DNA from: Bacteroidales bacterium MB20-C3-3
Lineage (GTDB): Bacteria; Bacteroidota; Bacteroidia; Bacteroidales; UBA932
DNA: 64,000 nucleotides
Direction: 5' to 3'
Assembly: GCA_035609245.1 (NCBI GenBank)
Contig: CP141202.1
Location: forward strand, 992,001-1,056,000
Shown piece by piece: positions 1 through 8,826 of this stretch. Made by a program: the position numbers and the translations under genes. The notes beneath the pieces were generated by a model. The model was not told the DNA's origin. It saw only the letters and a program-made list of their open reading frames with translations, and did no database searches. Numbering within the stretch: the stretch's first letter is position 1; each line of letters starts with the position of its first letter.

Positions 1-58
1 GGAGGATAAGGCATCAGAACTTGGCCTCTCTAAGAGGAGCTAACCCTTTTTATAATTA
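1..58. other. Left-edge stretch before the first complete gene
   Basis: No complete gene lies here. On the plus strand one frame is open from base 2 to a TAA at 41-43 and would encode 13 residues (EDKASELGLSKRS), which could be the C-terminus of a gene entering from the left; a second frame is open to a TAA at 60-62. A short hairpin (CCTCT at 25-29, AGAGG at 33-37) is followed on the plus strand by a T-rich stretch, weakly like a terminator. The sequence to the left is needed to decide. Confidence 0.25.
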
Positions 59-1558
59 CTAATAACTGGTCTGCTGAGGATTAAAATTGGCCCATCCTGC
101 AATCCAGTTATCTGCCTGACTATCACTTCTGAAGGCTCCAATAAAATCTACTTTGTCAAAAAATGTTGATGCAAGAAGAGTCTCACTGAAAAGTCCTGAT
201 TTTCCTGTTAAAGGAGAGCCTGCCACCGGGCCCCAGTTTGGATTACCCGATATAGAGACTGGCTGTTTAAGTCCAAGCTGACTCTGCGATGAGAATATCT
301 GATTTTTATTTGCCGCAAGTTTAAAGAAGGAAGAAGAGAATGATTCGGCTGCACTCTTGTCAAATGTCGATGAATTTGTTGACAGAGAATCTTTAAAAGA
401 TGCATCTTTATCGCTGCCCAAAATACCGGCCTGTGCTATGATATTATTTTTAAAGCCGATTCTTCCGTCCGATGCTGCACTCTGTGTCTGGGATCCCTTG
501 TCATTACATATCATAAGCCCAACAGGAAATCCGGATATTACTGAATTGTAGATATGAAGATTCGAGCCCCTTCTTATTTGTATACCGGCCTGATGTTGTC
601 CAAGCTTGGATCCGTTATTGGGATTATAAACCCCTCCGTCAATATATGCTGTAGTGTTTAAAAACTGTGGATCCTGGCCTGTTGCACCAATTAAGGTAAT
701 GTTTGAGAATACCGGTCTTGTTATTGGTAGTTGATTAGGCGCGTCACTGTTATTATCCGATTCAAATCCATTGGATATAGATTTATCTGCAATTTTTGGA
801 TTTCTCACAATAAGGCCAAACTGAACATTTCCTCTAAAACCTGAATCGGTATCAAAGTCATCGTCCCATCCATGATAGGAGATGAGATATTTTGCATTGA
901 CTGTACCTCCAAACCACTCAAACGAATCATCGTTTGAGTATGAGACTTGAATATGGTCAATCTTTGTACCGCTTCCAACTGAACCAAGTGTCAAACCATT
1001 AATTTCCTGGTCTGCTTTAAATGGATATCCCGCAAACTCAATCCTTACATAAGACAATACCCCTGAATTATCTGCATCATCACTCCCTCCATGCTTTGAT
1101 CTTGGACCACCTTCAATAATCATCTCATTTTTATTATTGGATGCTTTTCCACAAACTATCAAACCACCCCAATCCCCCGGCTTTCTTGAACCAGCAGGCT
1201 GAGCTGAGGTGAAGACTATAGGAAGATCTTTTGTCCCCTGAGCAATTATCTTGGCTCCCCTCTCAATAATAAGTGCTGCTTTTGTATCCTTATCTCCCTT
1301 AATAATAGTCCCTGGTTCAATCGTAAGTGTTGCACCGGAAGTAACATATACCCATCCCTTAAGAAGATATGTTCCCTTTTTGATGGTGTTGCTCTTTGTG
1401 ATTTCAAATTCCTGAATTCCGCTGCCAATCTGGTTTCCACTAAAGATAATCTGCTCCTCTTCCGGTTTTACAACCGGAGGAACTACCGGATCTTTGTCAC
1501 AGGCTGTAGCCGTAACAATAAGCGCAAATGCTGATAAAATTAGATTTTTTGTTTTCAT
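59..1558 (-). CDS. Beta-helix-type outer-surface lipoprotein, function unknown
   Basis: A 499-residue protein with a lipoprotein signal peptide: a hydrophobic stretch over residues 6-19 ends in the lipobox A-T-A-C with the lipidated cysteine at position 20. The next residues (D-K-D-P) are acidic, as in Bacteroidota lipoproteins exported to the cell surface. The mature part is rich in short Gly/Asn/Ile repeats (for example the segment with TIEPGTIIKG and IIAQGT), typical of right-handed parallel beta-helix or autotransporter-like passenger folds. No catalytic motif is recognised. It lies 28 nt downstream of the TonB-dependent receptor on the same strand, so the two are probably co-transcribed and the lipoprotein probably works with the receptor in binding or handling its ligand. 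Homologues are often annotated only as hypothetical. Function is inferred from context only. Confidence 0.8.
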   Translation of the reverse strand: MKTKNLILSAFALIVTATACDKDPVVPPVVKPEEEQIIFSGNQIGSGIQEFEITKSNTIKKGTYLLKGWVYVTSGATLTIEPGTIIKGDKDTKAALIIERGAKIIAQGTKDLPIVFTSAQPAGSRKPGDWGGLIVCGKASNNKNEMIIEGGPRSKHGGSDDADNSGVLSYVRIEFAGYPFKADQEINGLTLGSVGSGTKIDHIQVSYSNDDSFEWFGGTVNAKYLISYHGWDDDFDTDSGFRGNVQFGLIVRNPKIADKSISNGFESDNNSDAPNQLPITRPVFSNITLIGATGQDPQFLNTTAYIDGGVYNPNNGSKLGQHQAGIQIRRGSNLHIYNSVISGFPVGLMICNDKGSQTQSAASDGRIGFKNNIIAQAGILGSDKDASFKDSLSTNSSTFDKSAAESFSSSFFKLAANKNQIFSSQSQLGLKQPVSISGNPNWGPVAGSPLTGKSGLFSETLLASTFFDKVDFIGAFRSDSQADNWIAGWANFNPQQTSY

Positions 1559-1586
1559 CTCTCTTTAAATTATAATTATTTAAATG

Positions 1587-4376
1587 TTAGAATTTACATA
1601 GTACTCCAAGGAATATTCCTGCTCCCGGATTAAAGCTTTTTGCAACCTGTCTTCTGTTCTGAATCACACCGTTGCCATCAATGTATCTTGGATATTGTTC
1701 AAAGATCACAGGTTGATTAAGCAGATCTCTCAGACTTAATTTTACCTCAATATTTCTCCCAATGCTTTTTGTTGCAACAAGGTCAACAACATCTCTTGGT
1801 AACTCATATGTATCCGGCACATCATTATTTATGCTTGCACCTGATCCGGTATCTACTCTTCCAATACCTACAATCCTCCTTCCTATTCTGTTGTAGAGCA
1901 GACCCAGGCTTAAACCAATATTTGAATTGTCGTAGTAGAGTGTTGAGTTTACTATATATGGCGACTGACCCTGCATAGCCCTGTCCTTTTCAAGTGAGTA
2001 CTCCTGGTCAAAATCTACTATACTTGATATGAGAGCAGCATTAATTCCAAAGACAAAGTTCTTGAGACCAATAAAATCAAGCCTCTTTTTTACATCTATC
2101 TCTACACCATAATTTTTTGCAGAGAGTGCATTTTCAAAGGTGTAAGTGTACGAGCCCCCGGCATCAAGATATGTCCACTCTATCGGGTTTTTGAAATATT
2201 TATAGAATAATGCCAGTGTTATATACTCATCGTCTGAGGGGTAGTGCTCAAACCTGATATCAGCATTGTGAATCTTTGCCTGTTTTAGATCAGGATTACC
2301 CTTAACATCAGAAAACAGATTAAAATCATAATAGACTGATGGAGATACCTCTCTGAACTCCTGTCTGTTAACTGATGACCCGTAAGCAACTCGCACAAGG
2401 TTTTTTCTGTCAATATTATAGGAAATATTAAGAGAAGGGAAAAGATCTCCATGATTATATTTCTTATCATAAGTACTAAATTCGTAAATCTTATCATAGA
2501 GAGTAAGCTTCATTAAACCCTTTTCATACCTTAGACCGGCAAGAAAATTAAACCTGCCCGCAGGTAGTTTAAACGAGAGGTAAGCAGCACCTATCCCGTT
2601 GCTTCCTATATAGCTGTTTCTGTTATCTGTATCTTCAAAAATATAAAGTTTATCATAGGAGTAATTCTCATCCTGAAGTATCTTCTCAACCACATCTCTG
2701 TATACAAAATCACTTGGAAGGCCATAGTTGTTAAATCTGTAAAAGAACTGCCTGTTTGAATAATTCCGGGTCTTATATTCTGCGTAGATCCCGGTTTTAA
2801 GCTCTGCCGGTGATGGTAGCGATCTGAAAACCGGAATAGTGTAGTTTGCTGCTCCTGCAAAAATATGTTCGTCAAGTTCTGAGAAATCTCTGGTAATCTC
2901 ATTCTGATCAATTGCCATATGGCCAAAGAACTCATCTCCGTAAATATTATTCTCCTCACGGTTAATGATTCTTCTGTCCGGCTGTTCCATACCGGCAAAT
3001 GAATAACTTACATTCCAGTCATATTCTCCCCTTCCCAACTTTCCTGAGCCCAAAAACTGTCCTGTATATGTTGTTCTGGATGAGTTAAAGTACTCCTGCT
3101 TCTCCTGAATATACATTGCACTTATATTTTGCCACCCCTCCCTGGTTGTGTATCTCGTCTTGTCCAATCTGTTTAAGATGTTTCTGAACTCAATCTTTGT
3201 CTCTTTGTCAAGCAGTGTAAGATTAAGCATCACACCAAGCTTATCATCTATACTGTATTGATTGTCTACATAATTATATATGTACTCAGATTTATCACTT
3301 ACAGAGTTATAAACTCCAAATCTGGCATTAAGCATATCTTCATATGTCTGATATCCGTGAGAGTAGTTTACAGCTGCAACCATTCCCAATGAAAGATCAC
3401 TGCCAAAAGCCCAGTTTCTGTTCATCATCAGATTAAGTCTCTGATCTGGAAAGGGCTGATGGCTCTTTACTCTCCAATTATTTTTAAACCCATTTTTAGT
3501 GATATGAGTAACTTGTTCTGGATCGTTATTATCCATACTCTCTCCAAAAAGGGGTCTCTTCGTTGGTGCAGATCCATTGAAGAGATGGTCGTTAAACTGT
3601 GTTGCAGTATTAAAATTCATACCATAAGAGATTGATAAGTCGTTGACATCAGGCATACTCTTGGTAAGAATCTTTACAAATCCCCCGGAAAAATCAGAGG
3701 GAATCTCTGCAGATGGAGATTTAACAATCATGATACTCTCCAGCTGAGAACTGGGAAGCAGGTCAAAGGAGAAAGAGCGAGTATCGGCATCTGTGCTTGG
3801 CACTGCCGAGTTGTTAATCCATACATTATTGTATCGGCCTGACAATCCCCTGACAATAATATACCGGTCATTCAGAATTGAGACTCCGGGAATCCTCTTT
3901 ACAACCTCTGCTGCACTCCTGTCCTGAGATTTAGATATCTGTCTGCCGGATATCCCACTCATTACAACACCGGCACTTCTTGTTGCCTGGACAATTGCAA
4001 TATCAGAATTCATCCTTTTTGCCGATGTAACAACAGCCTCCTGCAGAAGTGTAGCATTCTCCTCAAGCATTACATCCAAATTATTAATTCCTGAAGAGAT
4101 CTTTATCTCTTCAATAATTACACTCAAATATGAGATACAGTCAATCCTTGCACTGTAAGTCCCGGAAGGAATTCCCTCAATTGAATATTTACCTTCTAAA
4201 TCAGTTGATGCTCCCTTCTTAAGGGATTCAATAAATATTGTTGCCCCTATCACAGGTTCTCCGCTTTTTTTATCAAGAATTACTCCTGAAAGAACAGCTG
4301 CATTCTGAGCAGTTGTTATTGTTGTCATCAAAAGTGCTGCAACAAAAATTGTAAGTTTAAAGATGTTTTTTCTCAC
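1587..4376 (-). CDS. TonB-dependent outer-membrane receptor
   Basis: A 929-residue outer-membrane transporter. Residues 1-23 are a signal peptide ending near TTAQ. Residues about 28-115 form a carboxypeptidase-regulatory-like (CarboxypepD_reg) beta-sandwich, about 125-240 the plug domain (motifs RIPGVSIL and IVRGLSGRYN), and the rest a 22-strand-type barrel ending in a terminal phenylalanine, as outer-membrane barrels do. There is no SusD-like partner; the next gene downstream is a beta-helix lipoprotein, so this is not a classical Sus glycan locus. The gene is divergent from a two-component system that could regulate it, though nothing in the sequence proves this. The substrate (metal chelate, phosphate compound, peptide or other) cannot be told from sequence alone. 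A TACTTTTG promoter element sits just upstream on the minus strand. Confidence 0.93.
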   Translation of the reverse strand: MRKNIFKLTIFVAALLMTTITTAQNAAVLSGVILDKKSGEPVIGATIFIESLKKGASTDLEGKYSIEGIPSGTYSARIDCISYLSVIIEEIKISSGINNLDVMLEENATLLQEAVVTSAKRMNSDIAIVQATRSAGVVMSGISGRQISKSQDRSAAEVVKRIPGVSILNDRYIIVRGLSGRYNNVWINNSAVPSTDADTRSFSFDLLPSSQLESIMIVKSPSAEIPSDFSGGFVKILTKSMPDVNDLSISYGMNFNTATQFNDHLFNGSAPTKRPLFGESMDNNDPEQVTHITKNGFKNNWRVKSHQPFPDQRLNLMMNRNWAFGSDLSLGMVAAVNYSHGYQTYEDMLNARFGVYNSVSDKSEYIYNYVDNQYSIDDKLGVMLNLTLLDKETKIEFRNILNRLDKTRYTTREGWQNISAMYIQEKQEYFNSSRTTYTGQFLGSGKLGRGEYDWNVSYSFAGMEQPDRRIINREENNIYGDEFFGHMAIDQNEITRDFSELDEHIFAGAANYTIPVFRSLPSPAELKTGIYAEYKTRNYSNRQFFYRFNNYGLPSDFVYRDVVEKILQDENYSYDKLYIFEDTDNRNSYIGSNGIGAAYLSFKLPAGRFNFLAGLRYEKGLMKLTLYDKIYEFSTYDKKYNHGDLFPSLNISYNIDRKNLVRVAYGSSVNRQEFREVSPSVYYDFNLFSDVKGNPDLKQAKIHNADIRFEHYPSDDEYITLALFYKYFKNPIEWTYLDAGGSYTYTFENALSAKNYGVEIDVKKRLDFIGLKNFVFGINAALISSIVDFDQEYSLEKDRAMQGQSPYIVNSTLYYDNSNIGLSLGLLYNRIGRRIVGIGRVDTGSGASINNDVPDTYELPRDVVDLVATKSIGRNIEVKLSLRDLLNQPVIFEQYPRYIDGNGVIQNRRQVAKSFNPGAGIFLGVLCKF

Positions 4377-4399
4377 CGTAAATTATTTAAAATCGATGG

Positions 4400-4407
4400 C
4401 AAAAGTA
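4400..4407 (-). promoter_or_regulatory. Promoter -7 element of the TonB-receptor gene
   Basis: Reading the minus strand gives TACTTTTG, a full match to the Bacteroidota -7 consensus TAnnTTTG. It ends 23 nt before the receptor ATG at 4376, a normal leader distance. No clear -33 TTTG is visible at the expected spacing. Confidence 0.55.
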
Positions 4408-4493
4408 TCCTTATAGTGTTAAGCGAAAGCGACAAAAAAATTAAGATATTATTACAAAATGGCAGGTATCTTAATAAATTTGAAACAATCATT

Positions 4494-4501
4494 TACATTT
4501 G
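4494..4501 (+). promoter_or_regulatory. Promoter -7 element of the response-regulator gene
   Basis: TACATTTG matches TAnnTTTG exactly and ends only 4 nt before the ATG at 4506. As transcription in this phylum starts a few nucleotides after this element, the mRNA would start at or very near the start codon, giving a leaderless message. This also supports ATG 4506 over an upstream in-frame start. Confidence 0.55.
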
Positions 4502-4505
4502 CATT

Positions 4506-5225
4506 ATGGAAAAAAAGAGAATCCTTGTAGTTGATGATGAAGAGGATCTTTGCGAGATTCTCAGGTATAATCTTACATCTGCCGGTTATTTAACCGATGT
4601 TGCTTATTCTGCAGAGGATGCATTCGCTCTGCTCAAAACAGGATACGACCTCCTCCTTCTTGATATTATGATGGGAGGAATCTCCGGAATTAAGTTGGCG
4701 GAACTTATAAGGAATGAGTACAAAAATGATGTCCCAATCATTTTTATCACGGCCAGGGATAGCGTAGAGGATAAACTAAAGGGATTTGGTGCAGGTGCAG
4801 ATGACTATATCCCTAAACCATTCTCTGTTAAAGAAGTATTGGCAAGAGTGCACGCTGTACTGTTAAGAAGCAAGGAAAAAAAGGGAGAGACAACTCCTTC
4901 ATCTTCTTTTGCAGATACATCTGTTGAAAAAACTGAGATTATACACAGAGGTGATATGGTAATTAATCTGCAGACAAAAGGTGTGGAGATCTCAGGAAAA
5001 GTAGTTAAACTTACTAAAAAGGAGTTTGAAATTCTCTCCAGATTAGCCCTTAATCCAGGTAAGATATTCTCAAGGGGGGATATTCTTGATGCCGTATGGA
5101 ACAATGAATCTTATGTCCTTGACAGAACTGTTGATGTTCATATAGCGAGACTAAGGAAAAAACTGGGAGAGATGGGATCCGCAATAGTAAACAGATCCGG
5201 ATATGGTTATTGTTTTGAATTGTAA
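4506..5225 (+). CDS. OmpR/PhoB-family response regulator
   Basis: A 239-residue DNA-binding response regulator. The receiver domain (1-120) shows the acidic pair D10-D11, the phospho-acceptor D53 in LLLLDIMM, T82 and K104 in the IPKPFS turn; the C-terminal part (about 145-239) is a PhoB/OmpR winged helix ending in a YGYCFEL strand. An in-frame start 30 codons upstream exists, but it would lie ahead of the promoter element at 4494-4501 and adds no domain sequence, so ATG 4506 is chosen. It pairs with the histidine kinase that begins 7 nt downstream. Targets are unknown; the divergent TonB-receptor operon is the obvious candidate. No separate operator could be recognised. Confidence 0.95.
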   Translation: MEKKRILVVDDEEDLCEILRYNLTSAGYLTDVAYSAEDAFALLKTGYDLLLLDIMMGGISGIKLAELIRNEYKNDVPIIFITARDSVEDKLKGFGAGADDYIPKPFSVKEVLARVHAVLLRSKEKKGETTPSSSFADTSVEKTEIIHRGDMVINLQTKGVEISGKVVKLTKKEFEILSRLALNPGKIFSRGDILDAVWNNESYVLDRTVDVHIARLRKKLGEMGSAIVNRSGYGYCFEL

Positions 5226-5232
5226 TATTTAA

Positions 5233-6651
5233 ATGAAGAATAAACTTGCATACAGATATAGAGTAGTTGCATATTTCACATTGCTGCTTCTTTCTGTAAC
5301 TCTTGCATTTGCACTAATCTACACCCACAGGGAGAGGGTTTTCAAAATTGAACTGTTAAAAAATGAGATGGTTCCTTATCAGAGGTTTATCCACTCTCAT
5401 TTATCAAAAAGTTTAGCCTCCGGAAAAGGTATTTCTGAATCAATGGCTGAAATTGAGTCAGCCATTCCACAAAAAATAAGAGTAACTATTCTTTCAGAAG
5501 ATTCATGGGTACTTTATGATAACTTCTCTGAATACGAGAATATTACAAAGAGCCATCTTGACAGGCCGGAGCTTATTGATGCAACCTCTCACGGGAGCGG
5601 CTCTGCTGTTAGATACTCAAATACACTAAAGGCTCAGTATCTCTACCATGCCACAAAATATCCGGACATCTATATAAGAACTGCCCTTGAGTATAATGAG
5701 TCTGTCCTTCCTTTCGTTATCAGGGAGAACAGATATATGGCCATAATTATAATTGTGCTGCTTATTTCAGTGGCAGCAATAATTTTCATGGCAAGAAGAA
5801 TCAACAAACCGGTTGCTGCACTCAAGGAGTTTATGGAGGCAATTCAGAATGGTGAGCTTGAAAGTAAAGAGATTATTTTTCCCAATGATGATCTTGGAGA
5901 TGTAGGTGAAAAGATAATGAAGGCCTTCACCCAAATGGAGGAGAATAAAAAATATAAACAGGAGCTCACTCATAATGTTGCACACGAGTTAAAAACTCCT
6001 GTAACAGGTATCAGAGGCTATCTTGAAACAATGATCAATCAGGAGAATATGGATCCTGACCAGAGGCGATTCTTTCTTGAGAGAGCTTACGCTCAGACAC
6101 TGAGACTGGCATCAATAATTAATGATATCTCTATCCTCAATAAAATGGAGGAGTCACCCAGGGCCTTTCACACAGAGATTGTGAATATAAAACGATGTGT
6201 TGAAGAGATAAAGAGTGATCTCTCCTTTAAACTTGATGAGAGAGGAATTAAGATGGAGATTACAATTCCGGAAGAGCTTCAGATTAAAGGTAGTTATATG
6301 CTAATCTACTCTCTGTTTAAAAATTTAACGGACAATTCGCTTGAGCATGCCGGGGAAAATGTATCCATTATAATAGAGTGTTCACAAATAGCCGGGAAAG
6401 ATGCATTTTTCAGGTATAGTGACAACGGAAAGGGAGTTCCTGACCATCAAATCGAAAAGATATTCGAAAGGTTTTACCGGGTTGAAAAAGGGAGAAGCAG
6501 AAGAAGCGGTGGCTCCGGGCTTGGTCTCTCTATAGTTAAGAATGCTGTTAAAATGCATAATGGGGAGATAAAAGCAGAAAACCTCCCGGGGGGAGGTCTT
6601 CTCTTCAGCTTTTCACTCTCTAATGTAGTTTTACCCCAATCAGGTGCATAA
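5233..6651 (+). CDS. Sensor histidine kinase
   Basis: A 472-residue membrane kinase: TM1 at about 12-31, an extracytoplasmic sensor region at about 32-166, TM2 at about 168-187, a HAMP linker, then a HisKA domain with the phosphorylated H251 in the H-box HELKTP, and a HATPase_c domain with N-box [11 protein letters not shown]1 box DNGKGV, F-box FERFYR and G2 box [10 protein letters not shown]. No PAS domain is evident. It forms a two-gene operon with the response regulator just upstream and should phosphorylate it. Its last 32 bases overlap the 3' end of folE on the opposite strand. The signal sensed cannot be told; the architecture resembles PhoR-like kinases of the phylum, but that is not evidence for phosphate sensing. 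Confidence 0.95.
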   Translation: MKNKLAYRYRVVAYFTLLLLSVTLAFALIYTHRERVFKIELLKNEMVPYQRFIHSHLSKSLASGKGISESMAEIESAIPQKIRVTILSEDSWVLYDNFSEYENITKSHLDRPELIDATSHGSGSAVRYSNTLKAQYLYHATKYPDIYIRTALEYNESVLPFVIRENRYMAIIIIVLLISVAAIIFMARRINKPVAALKEFMEAIQNGELESKEIIFPNDDLGDVGEKIMKAFTQMEENKKYKQELTHNVAHELKTPVTGIRGYLETMINQENMDPDQRRFFLERAYAQTLRLASIINDISILNKMEESPRAFHTEIVNIKRCVEEIKSDLSFKLDERGIKMEITIPEELQIKGSYMLIYSLFKNLTDNSLEHAGENVSIIIECSQIAGKDAFFRYSDNGKGVPDHQIEKIFERFYRVEKGRSRRSGGSGLGLSIVKNAVKMHNGEIKAENLPGGGLLFSFSLSNVVLPQSGA

Positions 6652-7219
6652 ACTCCTCTCTTGTTCTTATATCTTTTAAAAAGGCACCTGTAAAGGCAGA
6701 AGTTGTTGTTACAGAGTTCTGTTTCTGGACACCTCTTATCTGCATACACATGTGGGATGCCTCTATTACAACTGCAACTCCCAGCGGATTCAGTGTTTGC
6801 TGAATACAATCCCTTATCTGAACAGTAAGCCTCTCCTGAACCTGTAATCGTCTTGCAAATGCATCAACGACCCTTGCGAGTTTACTAAGTCCGGTTATAT
6901 ATCCATTTGGAATGTAAGCTACATGAGCCTTACCGTAAAAAGGCAACATATGGTGTTCGCACAGTGAGTACATCTCAATATCCTTAACTATTACAATCTG
7001 CTGATACTCCTCCTTGAATTTTGCCGAATTAAGAATAGCTGCAGGATCCATCTCATATCCCTGTGTCAGAAACTGAATAGACCTGGCAACCCTAACGGGG
7101 GTCTTCTCAAGCCCCTCCCTGTCAGGGTCCTCACCAATTTTAGCAAGTACTCCTTTATAGAGTGCTGCCAGCTCTTGAGTTACCTCCTCATCATACTGCT
7201 CTATCTTTGTATATGCCAT
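6620..7219 (-). CDS. folE: GTP cyclohydrolase I (FolE, type IA)
   Basis: A 199-residue enzyme converting GTP to 7,8-dihydroneopterin triphosphate, the entry step to folate or, through QueD, to queuosine precursors. The zinc-site signature is intact: C87 and H89/H90 in [10 protein letters not shown] and C158 in SHMCM, with the conserved QxQERLT and [13 protein letters not shown] segments. Length and motifs are normal for the bacterial enzyme. The gene is convergent with the histidine kinase and overlaps its end by 32 bases; upstream it is divergent from mqnB, with a weak -7-like element (TAATATTG, minus strand, near 7239-7246). queA also occurs in this window (38716-39765). Confidence 0.96.
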   Translation of the reverse strand: MAYTKIEQYDEEVTQELAALYKGVLAKIGEDPDREGLEKTPVRVARSIQFLTQGYEMDPAAILNSAKFKEEYQQIVIVKDIEMYSLCEHHMLPFYGKAHVAYIPNGYITGLSKLARVVDAFARRLQVQERLTVQIRDCIQQTLNPLGVAVVIEASHMCMQIRGVQKQNSVTTTSAFTGAFLKDIRTREEFMHLIGVKLH

Positions 7220-7229
7220 AATAATTCTC

Positions 7230-7237
7230 TAATTTCG
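7230..7237 (+). promoter_or_regulatory. Possible -7 element for mqnB
   Basis: TAATTTCG matches TAnnTTTG at all but one position and lies 31 nt before the mqnB ATG, in the 49-nt folE/mqnB divergent intergenic space. It is the best candidate promoter there, but the match is imperfect. Confidence 0.3.
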
Positions 7238-7268
7238 TGCAATATTACAAAAAAATCACCAACCACAC

Positions 7269-7946
7269 ATGAGAATACTCATTACAGCTGCCGAAGAGGA
7301 GGAGCTTATTACAGCAAGACAAGCCTTCAACTCTCTCTCAAAAAGCGAGCAAAACGCGCTGGATATCACATATATGCTTACAGGGATAGGCACAACCTCA
7401 ACAAGCTACAGACTTACAAAAATGCTTACTGAGAGTAATCCCCCCTTTGCTCTGGCTTTGAACATCGGGATAGCGGGCTCTTTTAGTGACGAATACCCAA
7501 TAGGGAGTGTCGCCAGAGTTGAAAAGGAGTTTTTTGGAGACCTGGGATTTGAAACATATTCGGGTTTTCAGACTCTTTTTGATTACAAAATACTCGATGC
7601 CGATACATATCCCTACAAAGGGGGAGCTCTGATTGCGCCAACTCTCTCTGCTGAGGCCGAAAGTGTATTAAAACAATACGGAAGTGCTGCCGCTGTTACA
7701 GTACAAACAGTCAGCGGACTGCCGGAAAAAAAAGTGCAGCTCCAGCACGATTTCAAACCTCAGATTGAGAGTATGGAGGGAGCCGCATTTTTTTATGTGT
7801 GTCTGCTGGAGAGGATCCCTTTTGCTGAGTTAAGGTCTGTATCAAATGAGGTTGGAGAGAGAGACAGAGGGAAATGGAATATTCCGCTGGCACTCTCATC
7901 TCTGAGAGATGCCGTAAGGAGTCTTATGGAGGCAATTGCAAAATGA
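7269..7946 (+). CDS. mqnB: Futalosine hydrolase (MqnB)
   Basis: A 225-residue nucleosidase that cleaves futalosine to dehypoxanthine futalosine and hypoxanthine in the alternative (futalosine) route to menaquinone. It shows the nucleoside phosphorylase/nucleosidase fold signatures: the N-terminal MRILITAAEEEE, the glycine motif NIGIAGSF and the ribose-contacting SMEGAAFF. The assignment over an MTA/SAH nucleosidase rests on the downstream mqnD, whose ATG overlaps this stop codon (ATGA), so the two are translationally coupled. Presence of this pair implies menaquinone is made through chorismate and futalosine; mqnA, mqnC and mqnE are not in the window. Confidence 0.9.
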   Translation: MRILITAAEEEELITARQAFNSLSKSEQNALDITYMLTGIGTTSTSYRLTKMLTESNPPFALALNIGIAGSFSDEYPIGSVARVEKEFFGDLGFETYSGFQTLFDYKILDADTYPYKGGALIAPTLSAEAESVLKQYGSAAAVTVQTVSGLPEKKVQLQHDFKPQIESMEGAAFFYVCLLERIPFAELRSVSNEVGERDRGKWNIPLALSSLRDAVRSLMEAIAK

Positions 7947-8797
7947 GTATAAAGCTGGCTTACTCACCCTGTCCCAATGACACTTTTGCATTTCACGCCA
8001 TGGTGCATGGTTTGGTGGATTGTGAAGGACTTGAATTCGAAGTCACTCTTGGAGATGTTGAACAACTTAATCAGGGTGCCGCCAAAGATGCTTTTGATGT
8101 CTGCAAAATGAGTTATCACGCCTTTTTTAAAATGGCGGACAAATATAAAATGCTCAGAAGCGGAAGCGCACTTGGATACCATAACGGACCACTTTTGGTT
8201 ACTCCGGAGGGGAGCAAACTCTCTGCATTATCCGGGTCTGAGTTAAAGAGTGCTCTCTCAGAGTGTAAGATTGCAATTCCCGGAGATATGACAACAGGAG
8301 CTCTACTTCTGAAAATAGCTTTCCCAGAGGTGAGAGAGACAACTCCTGTTCTCTTTTCTGAGATTGCAGATGAGGTTATATCCGGAAATTTTGATGCCGG
8401 TGTTCTTATACATGAAGGGCGTTTTACTTACAGGGAGAGAGGACTTCACCTAATAATGGATTTAGGCGAAAACTGGCATAATATATCGGCCTTACCGGTG
8501 CCGCTGGGGGGGATAGCAGTATCTGACAGGATTGAGAGGGAGATCGCCCGGAAAGTAGGAAGAGTTCTGAAAAGGAGCATACTATTTGCAATAAAAAATC
8601 CGGGTCTTTCAGGGGAGTATGTATCATGCAACGCTCAGGAGATGGATATTGAGGTTCAGCGCAAACATATCGGACTTTTTGTAAACGAAAACACTCTTGA
8701 GATTGGAATTGAGGGAGAAAAGGCTGTCTATGAACTTTTCAAACGGCTCTCCCTGACAGATTCAAAAATTATTTACAGAGATAAACTCTTTATTTAG
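7943..8797 (+). CDS. mqnD: 1,4-dihydroxy-6-naphthoate synthase (MqnD)
   Basis: A 284-residue enzyme that converts cyclic dehypoxanthine futalosine to 1,4-dihydroxy-6-naphthoate in the futalosine menaquinone pathway. It has the periplasmic-binding-protein-like fold of the family; the N-terminal KLAYSPCPNDTF and the GPLLV, PGDMTTGALLL and DAGVLIHEGRFTY segments are family hallmarks. The start chosen is the ATG at 7943 that overlaps the mqnB stop; a longer in-frame reading from 7874 would run inside mqnB and adds no conserved sequence. A possible promoter for the next gene begins immediately after its stop. Confidence 0.94.
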   Translation: MSIKLAYSPCPNDTFAFHAMVHGLVDCEGLEFEVTLGDVEQLNQGAAKDAFDVCKMSYHAFFKMADKYKMLRSGSALGYHNGPLLVTPEGSKLSALSGSELKSALSECKIAIPGDMTTGALLLKIAFPEVRETTPVLFSEIADEVISGNFDAGVLIHEGRFTYRERGLHLIMDLGENWHNISALPVPLGGIAVSDRIEREIARKVGRVLKRSILFAIKNPGLSGEYVSCNAQEMDIEVQRKHIGLFVNENTLEIGIEGEKAVYELFKRLSLTDSKIIYRDKLFI

Positions 8798-8805
8798 TAG
8801 TTTTG
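8798..8805 (+). promoter_or_regulatory. Possible -7 element for the ABC ATPase gene
   Basis: TAGTTTTG fits TAnnTTTG and begins on the base after the mqnD stop, 21 nt before the ATG at 8827. It may let the ABC ATPase/adenosyltransferase pair be transcribed apart from mqnBD. Confidence 0.4.
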
Positions 8806-8826
8806 TTCCACATAAACAGATAAAAG

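Noticed and set aside
2606-2998. 130-codon frame on the minus strand inside the TonB receptor gene
   Set aside because: Same strand, other frame of a complete receptor; no start context and no recognisable sequence.
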